A stretch of 64,000 bases of DNA. It comes from Rhabditophanes sp. KR3021 (Eukaryota; Nematoda; Chromadorea; Rhabditida; Alloionematidae). The translations under genes were made by a program, and so were the position numbers. Location of the stretch: NCBI GenBank assembly GCA_963281155.1, contig CAUJLY010000002.1:1116001-1180000 (forward strand), in the 5' to 3' direction. The first letter of the stretch is position 1, and every line of letters begins with the position of its first letter. Below the pieces are notes generated by a model. The model had not been told where the DNA came from. It saw only the letters and a list, made by a program, of their open reading frames with translations, and did not search any database. Shown one piece after another: positions 35,588-46,449 of this stretch.

Positions 35588-36586
35588 AAGGAAGTGACTT
35601 CATGTTTTTTGTGATTACAATAACATTCCTGGACATGTATAAATATTTGTGAACGTATTTTGATATTATTTTTTGAATTAAATTAATAAACTTTTTAATC
35701 TATTTCGAACATGATTAATTTAATTGATACACACATTATTTAAATTGCGCATTATGATTAAATCATGTGAATTGAATCAAAAACATTTACCATTTTTAAT
35801 TTAAGGAATTGGTTATTGAATGTGGTTAATAGTTGATTACTTAGATAATTCTTCTCAAAAATCGTTTTTATTTTGAAGTAAATAAAAGAGCCTGACATAA
35901 AATTGTAAACAATGTGTTTTGTTAAGGGCGATTTATTATACAATCAAATTTCACACATAAATAATGGTCAGATAAAGGATGGCGGCACTTTAGAGTTTGA
36001 ATTAAAGCTTGGATAATTTAAAGTGTCATCTATAAATAAATTTAGCCACACCAAAGAATGTGTGTCCTTTTGGCTTTAGACACAAATAAGATAACAAAAT
36101 AATATCAAATGCTTTTTTATCGGAATTAAAGTGGTTGTTCAATGAAAAAGAGTATGTTGAAGCGTACTTTGAGACAAAATGGAGAGAATTTATGAGAAAA
36201 AGGTAGTGATGAAATAATGAAGGCTGAAGTTTCTTTAAAAAGAATGGTCTTTTGAGATCATTTTTGGGGGAAATTATCGTCAACTTAAAATGATGTTAAT
36301 TAAATATTTAAAAAGACATTCCTTTCCTTTGATTCCTATTTACACCAAACTAAATCAAATCTACGTGACTAAGTTGTCGTGGTATGTCTTTCTTGCCATA
36401 ACTCATCATTGATCTCTACTAAACTATCAAATAAAATACATTTTTTAATACACATCAAACATAACAAGTGTATGATTATAGGCTATTTGTTTGGTTGATT
36501 ACGATCATTCAACTTTTTTAAAACTATTACACTGCTGTGTCTGTAATACTACTTTTGGAAATTTTATTTGATGTTATGTTGGCGAG
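35588..36586. other. Intergenic, no supported gene
   Basis: 3'UTR of the propeller-like gene and AT-rich sequence upstream of the two-pass membrane protein. Minus-strand open frames here are hydrophobic, AT-driven and lack splice context. Confidence 0.55.
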
Positions 36587-37378
36587 ATGAATGTTGAAGA
36601 CAAGGTTGAGAAAGAATATTTGTTTAGATGTAGTTCTATCCAGTTGAAGATATGTATTTTTTTCGTTTTTATGGTGACGTTTGCTTCGATGACTGTTTTT
36701 ATATGGATGGATTGTAAGGCATGGACGTTGACTTTGTATGGCGTTTTTCTGCTACTTATGTTTATTGTAAGTTCTCGATAGACTTGTGTTAATATCGTAC
36801 ATTTAAAGATTTGCTGCGTCCTTGGCAATTGGCTATCTCAAGCTGAGGGAAACGTGCATAGTGTAATAGAAGCTCGCAAAGACGGTCTTTTCCTGTCTAC
36901 TGTTTTACCAGTCTGTGAATTTAGTACCGTCAACACAGAAATCTGCACAAATCGCCACATCCCCACTCATGTTCACAACGTCGAAGACATGATAAATGAC
37001 TTCAATCCTATCCTGTTCGAAAGTGAAAACATCAACATCAACAATCGCAATGATTCCACCTGTAGCCTGGAGAACTTCCACGTAATCAACGGCCAATTGC
37101 CTCTAAATGAAATGCTATCCTCCCGCAACTCAGGAATGACAATCTCCACTACCTGGTCGAGTGGTTCAATTGGACTCGAAAGAAGCAGATCACTGGTGTC
37201 AGTTGAATCTCTCCACTCACCAGCCATAGATCATCACGGTCCACTAATGTTTTGCTCGCTACACCCTCTTAATAGAGTAAATGAAGTTGAGGATGAAAAT
37301 GACCAAGTCGCATCAACTGTTCATTCTACTTCTTCACTACCATTATATCAAGACATTAATAACGGGTTTGTATATTAA
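36587..37378 (+). CDS. Unknown two-pass membrane protein with long Ser/Asn-rich tail
   Basis: Exons 36587-36766 and 36809-37378 (249 aa), 42-nt intron. After a charged N-terminus (MNVEDKVEKEYLFRCSS) there are two adjacent hydrophobic helices, IQLKICIFFVFMVTFASMTV and LTLYGVFLLLMFIICCVLG, separated by a short WMDCKAW loop. The remaining 180 residues are polar and Ser/Asn-rich, with acidic patches, ending in a Tyr-containing YQDINNGFVY. The layout (two helices with a short loop, then a long probably cytosolic tail) gives no family. No close acceptor precedes the ATG. Confidence 0.7.
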
Positions 37379-37507
37379 GTTCTTTTTTATCACAATAGTA
37401 TTAACATAAAAAATTTATAAATTTATTCAAAAAAGGTGTTAAGAGTATCAAACAAACCCTCATTCAAAAGAATTGACAATAAACCGTTTATTGCAATAAA
37501 AAGTATA

Positions 37508-39029
37508 TTAAACTGAAACTACAATATTTGCTGTTGGTTGTTGTTTTGGGGGAAATGAAAACTTCATCCCACGAGTTAGACCAGCTGGTAAGGGAGTGCA
37601 TAATTCGGCGTCTGTGAAGTACTTAATTCCAAAAAGGATAGGAACCATATTCTTGCTTTTGGATTTCTTTTTCTTGTCTTCTACAGCTAGTTCCCATTCT
37701 TTGATTGCAACGTCAGATCGCACCTTTGCGTCGAGAGATTTAGGTTCGTCTGAATCTGAACAGCCTTCATCGTTTGAAAGGTAACCATGAGCTACGATAG
37801 CACCGTCGTCGTCATCGACTTCGTTGTCACTTTCCTGAAATTCATTTGATTCATTAAATTGATGGATCGAAATTTTGTCAACTTACTTTATCTGTCTCAT
37901 CATCAGATCTGCACTCATCTCCATCAACTTCTTCCTCCCACTCATCTGCAGAGTCAAAATCATAATCTAGCCCTTCATCCTGACCTAGAGGTCTTCGCCC
38001 CCCAACTTTTCCTGACTTCCCTCTGAACGTTCCGTAATAAGGAGGTCTGAAATTCTCAGCAAAACTGTAATATTTCGCTTTGTCTTTCTTTTTCTTCAAC
38101 ACCAATTTGTGGTTTTTCTCCTTACAATCCACTAGATAATTAAATTGCTCAGTGGGTGGTGACATGAACTCGTCATATGTCTGGCCTTGGAGGGCAGGTC
38201 TTCTTAAAAGAGGAGCAACTCGCATCCCATCTTTAACAAAAAATGGTCTGAAACCCGCGATGGCAATAAAAATTTCTTCCCTTTTGGTGACAACTTTGTC
38301 GGTTTCAGCTTTTGGAGTTTTGATCAAGAAACTTAGAAGGGCTTTCTTTTGGCGGTTTTCTTGATTTACTTTGGCCAAAGCTTCCGCTTCTTTAGCTAGT
38401 CTATCCTGCTCTTTCTTTGCTTCGACTTCTTTCTTCTTAGCAATACGGTCTTCTTCCTTTTTTCTTCTGAGTTCGTCGGCTTCTTCCTTTTCACGCTTCT
38501 TAGCCAAACGTTCTTCTTCCTTCTTTCTTTTGATTTCGTCGTCTTCGCGCTTCTTGGCTAACCTTTCTTCCTCCTTCCTGCGTTTCAACTCATCTTCCTC
38601 CCTCTTCTTAGCTACTTTTTCTTCTTCTTTCTTCCGTTTAGTTTCATCTTCTAAAAGCTTCTTAGCAACCCGTTCATCCTCCTTCTCTTTCTAAAAATAG
38701 GATAAAAGTAAATTAACCCAAAGTCAAAAACACACCTTTAATCTTTCCCTCTCCAACCTTCTAACTTCCTTCTCATCCTTGGACAATTTCTTTCTCTTTA
38801 AATCACCAACATTTCCTTTATTTACATCAATATTCCCAACCGAACCCTCATCATTAATACTTTTTAGAGGTGAATTCGAATTAGACGAATCAATAACGAC
38901 CACATCCAGCTTGGCTCTTTTGGGAGGTAACAACTCCATGTCTTGTTCATTTTCTTCTGTCCCTCGATCAGGAGACATGGAATTATTAGGAGAGCCGGCT
39001 TTGGTATTTTTGATTAGGAATTTGTCCAT
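37508..39029 (-). CDS. chaf-1: Chromatin assembly factor 1 large subunit (CAF-1 p150)
   Basis: Minus-strand exons 39029-38736, 38690-37887 and 37834-37508 (474 aa). CAF-1 deposits newly made H3-H4 at replication forks through PCNA. After an N-terminal tail (MDKFLIKNTKAGSP) comes the highly charged KER helix (about 85-215; repeated KKREEDELKRRKEEERLAKK units). The conserved part follows with FRPFFVKDGMRVAP, then the acidic ED core: ENFRPPYYGTFRGKSG, LDYDFDSADEWEEEV, and VAHGYLSNDEGCSD after the last junction. It is half the length of the human protein (956 aa) because linkers and the C-terminal winged-helix part are reduced. I see no obvious canonical PIP box. A CTTTTTTAG acceptor ends 2 nt before the ATG. 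Confidence 0.92.
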
Positions 39030-39031
39030 GT

Positions 39032-39033
39032 CT
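39032..39033 (-). promoter_or_regulatory. Candidate trans-splice acceptor of the CAF-1 gene
   Basis: On the minus strand CAACTTCTTTTTTAG is followed by AC and the start codon: a strong pyrimidine tract and a 2-nt leader. Confidence 0.55.
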
Positions 39034-40496
39034 AAAAAAGAAGTTGATTAGATGAGAGTAAAAATAAGTATTCTTTTAGTAAGATGCGACGCAAATATGT
39101 TGTATCAAATGGTTTTGCGTGTTCTTGATATGACAAGTGCGTGGAGTAAACTTACCTGATGTTAAATGACAAAATGTAAAATAAATTGTTAGGCAATGAT
39201 ATTTAATTATGTAATAATAAAATGTGTAGCTTTTTGTAAGGTCTTATGATGATCTGTTTGATCACTAGATGCAGAAGATGCTAAAATAGATTGGAGAGAT
39301 GAATAAATGGCGCCCATACAATTTTTGCGTGGAAGGACGATGATGTTTTGAATATATTTTTGGGATAATTTATTATGTAAGTGGTGGTAGTTTGGAGAAA
39401 AAATAATTTGATGAGAAAATAGATGAGTACTTGTTTGGTGTTTTCTATATAATTAATAAAGTATAAATTTTGAATAAATGGTGTGGGAGTAATGTGTTTT
39501 ATGGTCAATTAGATGATGAATTAATAATGAAATGTTTGTGTTTGATTTAGATATTCTATTCAAGTTTATATTTCGTAGTGAGACCATTTTAATAAGATGC
39601 TGGGAAATCGTTTTGGTGTGCGGTTGAACTTTTGAATTAAATAGTCATACAAATTTCAAACAATTTTCGGGTGGCTCAAATATTCTGACAAATGGACTTG
39701 CAGGGGTAGCAAATTGGTTCTCTAATATCAACAATAAAATAGCTTCAACAATAATAAAACAAAACCAACTTGAATAAGAATCACAAACAACAACTATAAA
39801 CATATGTGTCAACGATTATAAGTAAATAAATTAAATTGTCGTAACAAAATGGCAATCCTAAAACAAAAGCAAGTTTTAATCAGAATTCCTTCCACGTTTG
39901 GTTTTATGGAAAGTTGTTGATTAATGTTTTATCATGGATATTTTGTGTATATCCAACATCAGGTTTTGAGTGCTCAATTTATATGAACCATACATTGTAT
40001 GGCCATAATAGTTGGCACAAATAATGATTACATAATTCAAATAGAAGTAATGTCAAGAATACACCAAGTTTTGTCCATTTTTATGAATAAATTATGTCTA
40101 ATTGGTCTTCACCAACAAAAATTACTTTTCCGCTTCCAAATTGTTTAAACAAATGCTGAGGTCGCTGTCAAATGTGTTTAGTTTGTAATGGTAAATGTTT
40201 TATCGTTTTAATTTGGCATCAAGAAGGATAATAAAGTTAAATATTCATTTAATAGAAATAAAGCTTTTAAATTCTATGGATTGGAAATCTCATTTTCTCC
40301 GCATAAACCTGTTTAGAAAGGCCAGATACAAAAATGGGCTTTTTATAATACATATTAGGCAAATCTTCAAGGTATTTGCAAATATCAATGCTAACATGGC
40401 GCCTACCTCCTATTCGTGTATAGTTATATTGAGCCATGGAGGTAAGGATTTTCGATAAATAATCTACAGAATAATTTGTTATTGGAACACATCTGA
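39034..40496. other. Intergenic, no supported gene
   Basis: AT-rich. GATGCGACGCAAATATG at about 39084-39100 resembles a segment upstream of the ALT gene. The plus-strand open frame at 40195-40458 has no splice or start context and a low-complexity hydrophobic composition. Confidence 0.5.
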
Positions 40497-41192
40497 TTAA
40501 TCCCCATAAAAACTCGCTAACTTTAAAATTAAGAATAGAATCTCTTTTTCAAGTAAATTTGGCAAGATTATAATAGTCAGATGTTTGTATATATGACTTT
40601 TACAATCAGGAAACTGTCTTCTAATCATCTTACAATATTCATAATTTGCATTGCAATTAGCATTAGAGGAAGCATTTGAGTTTTTTGTTGCTAATCCTAA
40701 TGCATGCAAAAACTTGTTTTGAACCAATTGTTCAATCATTTCAGTGTTTTTGAATAAAATTGAACCAACAAGTTCAGGCATCCGTACATCTTTATGGTAA
40801 TGTCCAACAATACATTTTAGAGCTCCTCTTTCGGTCATAAATCTTCGTGAAATGTCGGTAAAGATTATCATTCCATTAATGAAATGAACTGCATTGTTGC
40901 GTAAATTCTCAGAAATTTCTGCCATGCATTTTAAACCAATTTCGACGTAATTTAAATTTACCAGGAAATTGAAAATACGTTGTTTTGAAGGGTCTCGGCG
41001 TTCCTTGGCTTTGAAAACACGCTGGGTAAGTTCAAAAAAGACTGTTGTTAGGGAATCTGACTCGTCAACGGTGTAATTTTCTCTTGAGTAAACTTTCTCC
41101 AGCATTTCTTCGGTGATTGTCTTTCGAATCACTTGAACTTCTTCCATAAATCTTATTTCTTCCATCTCGTAGACATCATTAATAAATACCAT
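40497..41192 (-). CDS. Unknown alpha-helical protein, possibly ARM/HEAT-like
   Basis: Single exon, 231 aa. A minus-strand CTTTTCAG acceptor (AG at 41201-41202) ends 8 nt before the ATG, so this is either a trans-spliced start or an internal exon; the frame is open through those 8 nt. The protein is helical with hydrophobic periodicity (FFELTQRVFKAKERR, FNFLVNLNYVEIGLKCMAE, NLRNNAVHFINGMIIFTD, MPELVGSILFKNTEMIEQL), as in armadillo-like solenoids, plus an Asn/Ala-rich loop (KNSNASSNANCNANY). I know no matching family. It ends abruptly for a solenoid, so a truncated gene or fragment is possible. Confidence 0.6.
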   Translation of the reverse strand: MVFINDVYEMEEIRFMEEVQVIRKTITEEMLEKVYSRENYTVDESDSLTTVFFELTQRVFKAKERRDPSKQRIFNFLVNLNYVEIGLKCMAEISENLRNNAVHFINGMIIFTDISRRFMTERGALKCIVGHYHKDVRMPELVGSILFKNTEMIEQLVQNKFLHALGLATKNSNASSNANCNANYEYCKMIRRQFPDCKSHIYKHLTIIILPNLLEKEILFLILKLASFYGD

Positions 41193-43713
41193 ACTTGGTC
41201 CTGAAAAGAAAAAATATTAATAACAAAAGTTTAATAGCACGGCAGAGACTACTAATTAATCAATAAAAGAAAACATATTAGTACGTTTAGCTCTCAAGAA
41301 CCACTGAACACATAGTTAGTGTTTGGACTTGAACGTTAAGAACAATAATAAAATCAACGGAATAGTTTTAATACTGTAAAGGACTCTGCTTATCTACATA
41401 TTAATGATTATTGTATGCTAATTTCATCTGTAATATTATATATTTATCTCTATAATTATCTACAATAAATGATTGGCTAAGATTCTAACTGTTATTGTAG
41501 ATTCGTAGGAGGAATCTTAGTTGAATAGAGAGATGAGTAGTTAAAGAAGGGTTTCTTTGCCTCAAAAGATACAAGGAATGAAGCAGCAATATGACATGAA
41601 AAATCGGAAAGATGTGAAATGGACAAGATTAAATACGTTGTCATTTTATATAAAAAATATGAGGATGTAAATTACATTGTGATTATGCACAATATCACCA
41701 CCAAGTATTTAAAATTGTTTTGAAGGCAATATTTAATAGTTTAAAAATGTGAAATAAAACAACAAAGCCTTGATTTTTAATTAGTAAACACACATTAACT
41801 TGCCGTCCAAATCAAGAAACAAAGCATGCTTAAAGTAGCGCCTCTTTCTAAAATGTTATGGCACATGTTAAGAAACATTTAATTATGAATGTATTAGACT
41901 TAATAAACACCCACACCAACTTTCATTCCAATTAATGCAAAAAGGGCAATTAAGAAGGTAAGAATATATATTAAAAAATTCATTTTATGGTATATATAAT
42001 AAAGCTAATCACTTTCTTTTACCCAAGCTTATTTAAAATAATGTTAATTATATTTATTTGAAGATAAGTCAGCTTATTAATCTTTCTAAGAAATACAACA
42101 AATTCATTAAGGTTTATTTTGATGATAGAAAGCTTTATACGGCTCATCTTTAAATTTTTAAAAACGATGATGCATTGGAAATAACCTTAACTTTATATTT
42201 GCGTGATTCCTTTCCGATCTCAATATTTTTGATGAAGATTCACATCATTTACAGCTTTACAATTCGTTAAGTACATTTTTTGGGAATTTTGATTTAAAAG
42301 ATGTTGTTGAGTCTGCCAAACTCACCTAATCTTACATCTTAAAGTAAGTTAAATCATCTTTACTGCTCAACAATTAATAATCCATAGACGTTTAAAATGC
42401 TACGGCGCTTCATCTTTTTTGAATCTGTCCATCATGCCGTAGGGACATAACTCTAGATATCATCTTTTCATACACTTTTATCTTTGTCGTTACCTAATCC
42501 ACGAAGAAAGACAGAAAGGCACTTTTCTATTTGTTTTTGGACAAAACATTAGGAATCCTGGAAGAACAGGGGCTATAGACACACCTAAATTGAAGAATTC
42601 GATCAAAGGTCAATTGAAAAGGTGTGGAAGTTAAGCATGACCAGTTACAGAGTTACGAGAAGCTTTCGACAAAAATTGACCTATTGGAATATGTATTCAT
42701 CGATGTGCATCTATTCAGTCAAATAATTTTATCCTCGTTTTCCATTAATTTGTATTTTGGTTTGTTTGTACCTTTCTAATATTAAATAAAACAGCTTTAA
42801 TTGAACACCAAAATAGATTAAATTAATCTCATTAAAATACATTAAATTAATTCTACATTCTATTCATGGGAATAAATTATAAACATACTCTATACTAATC
42901 AAAAGAGGCAACAGTTGTTTGATAATATGTAATTGTTCAACAAAAGATAGCAATGAATTATTTTTTCTACTTCACCAAAACATTTATGACTAATCAATAT
43001 CAGATAGCTCCGAAAACAAATTACATCCTCTTCTGCCCTATATAATCTCATATCTGCATTAATTGTACTTAAAGGCTCTGTCTTTCATTCACCTATATGG
43101 CCTCAAACAAACCACTTATATTATATTTGCAACCATACCATTGCACTTCCATACATAAATTATCTGACGCCGCCACAAACATCTTAATATATCAAAAAAG
43201 ACAAGCAGCTCCTATACACTATATCTTTAATATAATACTTTTATTAAGAAAAGAACAAAAAATGAACAGACAACTGATAAGTTGTATTTATAGTGACGAA
43301 AGTTGCTAATTTGCACACACAATTAGCGAACTTTTGCTGTTAGATGACATCGAATATATCGTTGAGTTTTTTGTGGTCAAAAATAAAGATTTTTTAATAA
43401 GTTAGCATGTCAGGCATGTACATACATACACCTTTTACTCTCCTCACATTTAACTTAGGTCTGTGTCAGTAGTGTGGCTGTGTAGGGCGAGTACACCATT
43501 TGATATAACATCCAGTGCTGGTTGCTCTATACACAACAACCAAAAACTGGAAAGAGCAACAACAATATATGCATATATATCTTTTGCCCGTCTCCCCACG
43601 CGACAATCTATCGCGCCATTATTGCAACAAAAGATTGCTTTGTAGACGTCATTTATAAGTCGATTTTGTTTTATTAATAAATTTAATTTTGATTGTTTGA
43701 CTAACTTTTTAGA
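41193..43713. other. Long intergenic interval (2.5 kb)
   Basis: AT-rich with no supported coding exon. A 7-bp inverted repeat CTACGGC (42400-42406) / GCCGTAG (42436-42442) spans a 29-nt loop within a somewhat GC-richer patch at about 42390-42680; I could not match this to 5S rRNA, an snRNA or a tRNA. The right end (about 43440-43630) is probably the NLK promoter. Confidence 0.5.
43711..43712 (+). promoter_or_regulatory. Candidate trans-splice acceptor of the NLK gene
   Basis: GACTAACTTTTTAG is followed by one A and then ATG, an extreme spliced-leader-like arrangement with a 1-nt leader. Confidence 0.55.
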
Positions 43714-45198
43714 ATGGCTAATTATGGAAATTTTCAAGATCAGGTTAGGCATCAGCCTGTTTATCAGCAACAACCCCAACAATTTTATCCTCCCCAACAA
43801 TATTATCAACAATACAATCAAACACCCTCCTCTATTATAATCTCACCAAATTGCCCACAACCTCAACCATCTCAAAATTTCCTCAAATTTGCCAACAACC
43901 AATTCAAAGTAACTTGCCTCCCACCTTCCCCTGAAGTCTACTTGACTCAAGGAGCATTTGGTCAAATTTTCAAAGTTGTAGATCCACGTACAGCTCAAAT
44001 GGTTGCCCTCAAGAGAATGTCCTATGTCTTTCAAAACCTTGGCAATTGCATCCGCACATTCAGAGAAATCTTAATGTTACATTCTTTCCAACACGAAAAT
44101 GTAATTGGATTGACTGATATTTTGATTCCTGAAAATCCTCATTCCTTTAATGAAGTGTAAGTTCAAATGAGATTGACTTTAACAAATCTTTTTAGTTGTA
44201 TTTTGACAGAATTAATGGGAAATGATCTCCATAATATGATCTTGACAAGTCAAATAACAGAAATGCATTGCAATGTCTTTATGTATCAAATTTTACGTGC
44301 TCTTAAATATATACATTCTGCTCGCATCATTCATCGTGATTTGAAGCCGGGCAATATTTTGGTTAATGACAATTGTTTGATTAAGATTTGTGATTTTGGG
44401 CTGGCCAGAGCTATTGATCCAAATGACGTACCCCATCATTTGACATTGGAAGTTGTTACTCAGTGTTATAAGGCGCCGGAATTGTTGATGGCTTCCACGA
44501 GGTATAGAGAAAGCATTGATATGTGGTCTGTTGGGTGTATTTTTGCGGAGATGGTCCAAACAAGAATTTTGTTTCAGGGTGAAGGAGAGAGAGAGCAATT
44601 CGGCAAGATCTTGGGTGTTTTTGGAAGGCCTAGTGACAAGGTAGTGGCTGAGTATTATCCTGTTGGGTCCAAACCATTGATTGATGAAATTGATAGAGCC
44701 GATCAACAGGAGAAAAAGGATAGGAATGTTCAGTACTTTTATGATTCGAATAATCAAAAAGTTACCGAATTAATGAAATTAGTACCTAATATTTCAAATA
44801 TTGGGATGGATCTTCTGATGCATATGCTAGACATGGACCCTTCAAAAAGATGCACAGCCCAACTAGCCCTCACTCATACCTACCTAAACGAAGGAAAAGT
44901 CAATTTCCACTCCAATATATGTTCATGTTGCAAAAGAAACAATGAAATGTATATGTCTCAAAATAATATCTCATACTACTCAACTCCCGAACCATCGCCA
45001 TCATCTTTCGACAAATTAGATGTTCATTTGCCGCCTGTCATTGAAAAGAATATCGAAAAGGAAATATCCAATAGAGATATGTTTTCATTAAGATATTTCC
45101 TTAATGAGACTATCCAAAATATTGTTTTAAGAAAAAATCAAGCTCCGCTGATGTTGAATTGTGAGTCTGCTTTGTTTAAAACTTGTTTTAGGAAGTAA
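43714..45198 (+). CDS. Nemo-like kinase (NLK / LIT-1 family), divergent activation motif
   Basis: Exons 43714-44156 and 44196-45198 (481 aa), 39-nt intron. A Gln/Pro-rich N-terminus precedes a kinase domain of the NLK branch of CMGC kinases. It has the invariant Lys in VALKRMSYVFQNL, HRDLKPGN, DFG in ICDFGLARA and APE in YKAPELL. Two segments mark NLK beyond generic MAPKs: VFQNLGNCIRTFREILML and the C-terminal Cys tail INFHS-like NICSCCKRNNEMY followed by NCESALFKTC. NLK phosphorylates TCF/LEF and modulates Wnt and Notch signalling. Oddities: the NLK activation motif TQE reads TLE here (HLTLEVVTQCYK), and the first Gly of the Gly-rich loop is replaced (LTQGAFGQ). A TTTTTAG acceptor ends one base before the ATG. 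Confidence 0.92.
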
Positions 45199-45308
45199 GC
45201 TGAGTTTAATTTATTATTAATTACTACTAATTTATAAGTTTTTGTGCTAAATAAAGAGAATCTTTTTATTATTCTTTTTAATATTCGTTTACATTATTGT
45301 TATTATGA

Positions 45309-45657
45309 TTACAAAGTTAGCAAATTATCCAAGTATCTGATGTAAGCAATCGAAATGCGTAGAATTTCTATTTTGCTTAATTTCTTGGTGACGGGAAGAG
45401 TTGGAAGAAGAGCTCTTAGTTTTGCGAAGGCGTTGTTGAAACTTTCTACTCTTATTCTTAAAAGATGGATTAATGTAATCAATTAATTAGTACCTTTCCC
45501 GAGAAGCATGCATATTTCTATATTTAGGTGTGGCTCTTCTTTGTTTTCTTCTCTCCGCCTTGCTAAGTTTTTTGAGGTACTCAGTGTCAAGAAGAATGCC
45601 ATAGGAAGTTTGTTGTTGATTGTTTTGAGGAGAACAATAATAATTGTTATAATTCAT
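45309..45657 (-). CDS. hlh-15: bHLH transcription factor, NHLH1/2 (HEN, HLH-15) type
   Basis: Two short minus-strand exons, 45657-45494 and 45456-45309 (103 aa), 37-nt intron GTACTAATT...TTTTAAG. The split codon restores Arg in the basic region. The C-terminal 70 residues read KAERRKQRRATPKYRNMHAS, then RERIRVESFNNAFAKLRALL, PTLPVTKKLSKIEILRISIA and YIRYLDNLL. This is nearly colinear with vertebrate NHLH1/2, including the subfamily mark RERIRVEAFN. NHLH factors bind E-boxes in differentiating neurons and neuroendocrine cells. The N-terminus is short and Asn/Gln/Tyr-rich. No acceptor lies near the ATG; instead a good TATA box lies about 90 bp upstream. It converges on NLK with 110 bp between stops. 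Confidence 0.92.
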
Positions 45658-45743
45658 AATAAAAATACCAAATAGAAATGGAAATAAATGTAACAGATGT
45701 AGTAGTAAATTAAAAGGAAGGATATGTTATCACCAAGCTGATG

Positions 45744-45756
45744 CCCTATTTATATA
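45744..45756 (-). promoter_or_regulatory. TATA box of the bHLH gene
   Basis: The minus strand reads GTATATAAATAGGGC, a near-consensus TATA box with the typical GC-flank, about 90 bp upstream of the bHLH start codon. This predicts initiation near 45715-45725 and a leader of about 60 nt. Confidence 0.55.
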
Positions 45757-45878
45757 CATTCAATAAAATATTTTTTAGCCAAGTCCCCTTATGGGTGTAA
45801 TTAAGAGGCTCATATCAAGTAAATCCAATTACCATAAACAAAACATATCTATCCAGAATAATAATAAATATTGTGAGT

Positions 45879-46055
45879 TTAAAGTGACGTAGAAATGTTG
45901 GTACATGCATAGCCATTGCTTCCATAGTCCGTCGTGGATTTTCTGTAGCAAATAAGTGATCGAATCAGGATTATTAAACACATCGACACAAGCACACCCA
46001 TCGAAAGTGCCAGAATTAATAGTTGATTGAAGGTATAATTTGAGTCGACATACAT
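45879..46055 (-). CDS. Small single-pass membrane protein
   Basis: 58 aa: MYVDSNYTFN (one NYT sequon), then a long hydrophobic helix QLLILALSMGVLVSMCLIIL, basic stop-transfer residues (RSLICYRKS) and a polar tail (TTDYGSNGYACTNISTSL). The topology fits a type III membrane peptide with a short extracellular N-terminus. A strong acceptor, CTAGTATTTTTAG (AG at 46060-46061), ends 4 nt before the ATG, which supports a real start despite the small size; the frame upstream of it is intronic in character. Function unknown. Confidence 0.55.
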   Translation of the reverse strand: MYVDSNYTFNQLLILALSMGVLVSMCLIILIRSLICYRKSTTDYGSNGYACTNISTSL

Positions 46056-46449
46056 TTTCCTAAAAATACTAGTTGTCAATATATCGAGAAAAGTATATAT
46101 TGTGAATAATAAATTTTTTTCTAAGCAAAAAGTTACTAGCAATTTTATTCTAAATAACGGTCCAATTAGTATGTTCGAGGCGGTCTTAAATTAAAAATAA
46201 TACTAGCATATCCGCTATTTGTTTTTACTCACATTATTAATTATTTATCAGCTTCAAAAGGAAAGATACACATTTGGGAGAAGTCTGAACAAATATTATT
46301 AAACATGTTAAAATAATTTATTTAAGTTTATTGTTATTACACTCATTAATTAATTAATTTAAAAAGAAATATTGAAAAGCAATAATATGCAAGTAGTGTT
46401 TTGCTGTTTAAAGGTGGTAAAAATGATGTGGTGTTAAACAGTCGGATAG
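46056..46449. other. Short intergenic interval
   Basis: AT-rich 3'UTR of the anillin gene plus upstream region of the small membrane protein on the same strand; nothing else seen. Confidence 0.5.

Noticed and set aside
40195..40458. 87-codon plus-strand frame left of the 40.5-kb gene
   Set aside because: AT-driven composition, start not supported and no conserved-looking segment.
42550..42680. Possible 5S rRNA or pseudogene (GGAATCCTGG and AAGTTAAGCA words)
   Set aside because: The words occur in the wrong order and spacing for 5S rRNA.
43097..43309. 70-codon plus-strand frame upstream of NLK
   Set aside because: No splice context or domain; lies in probable promoter sequence.
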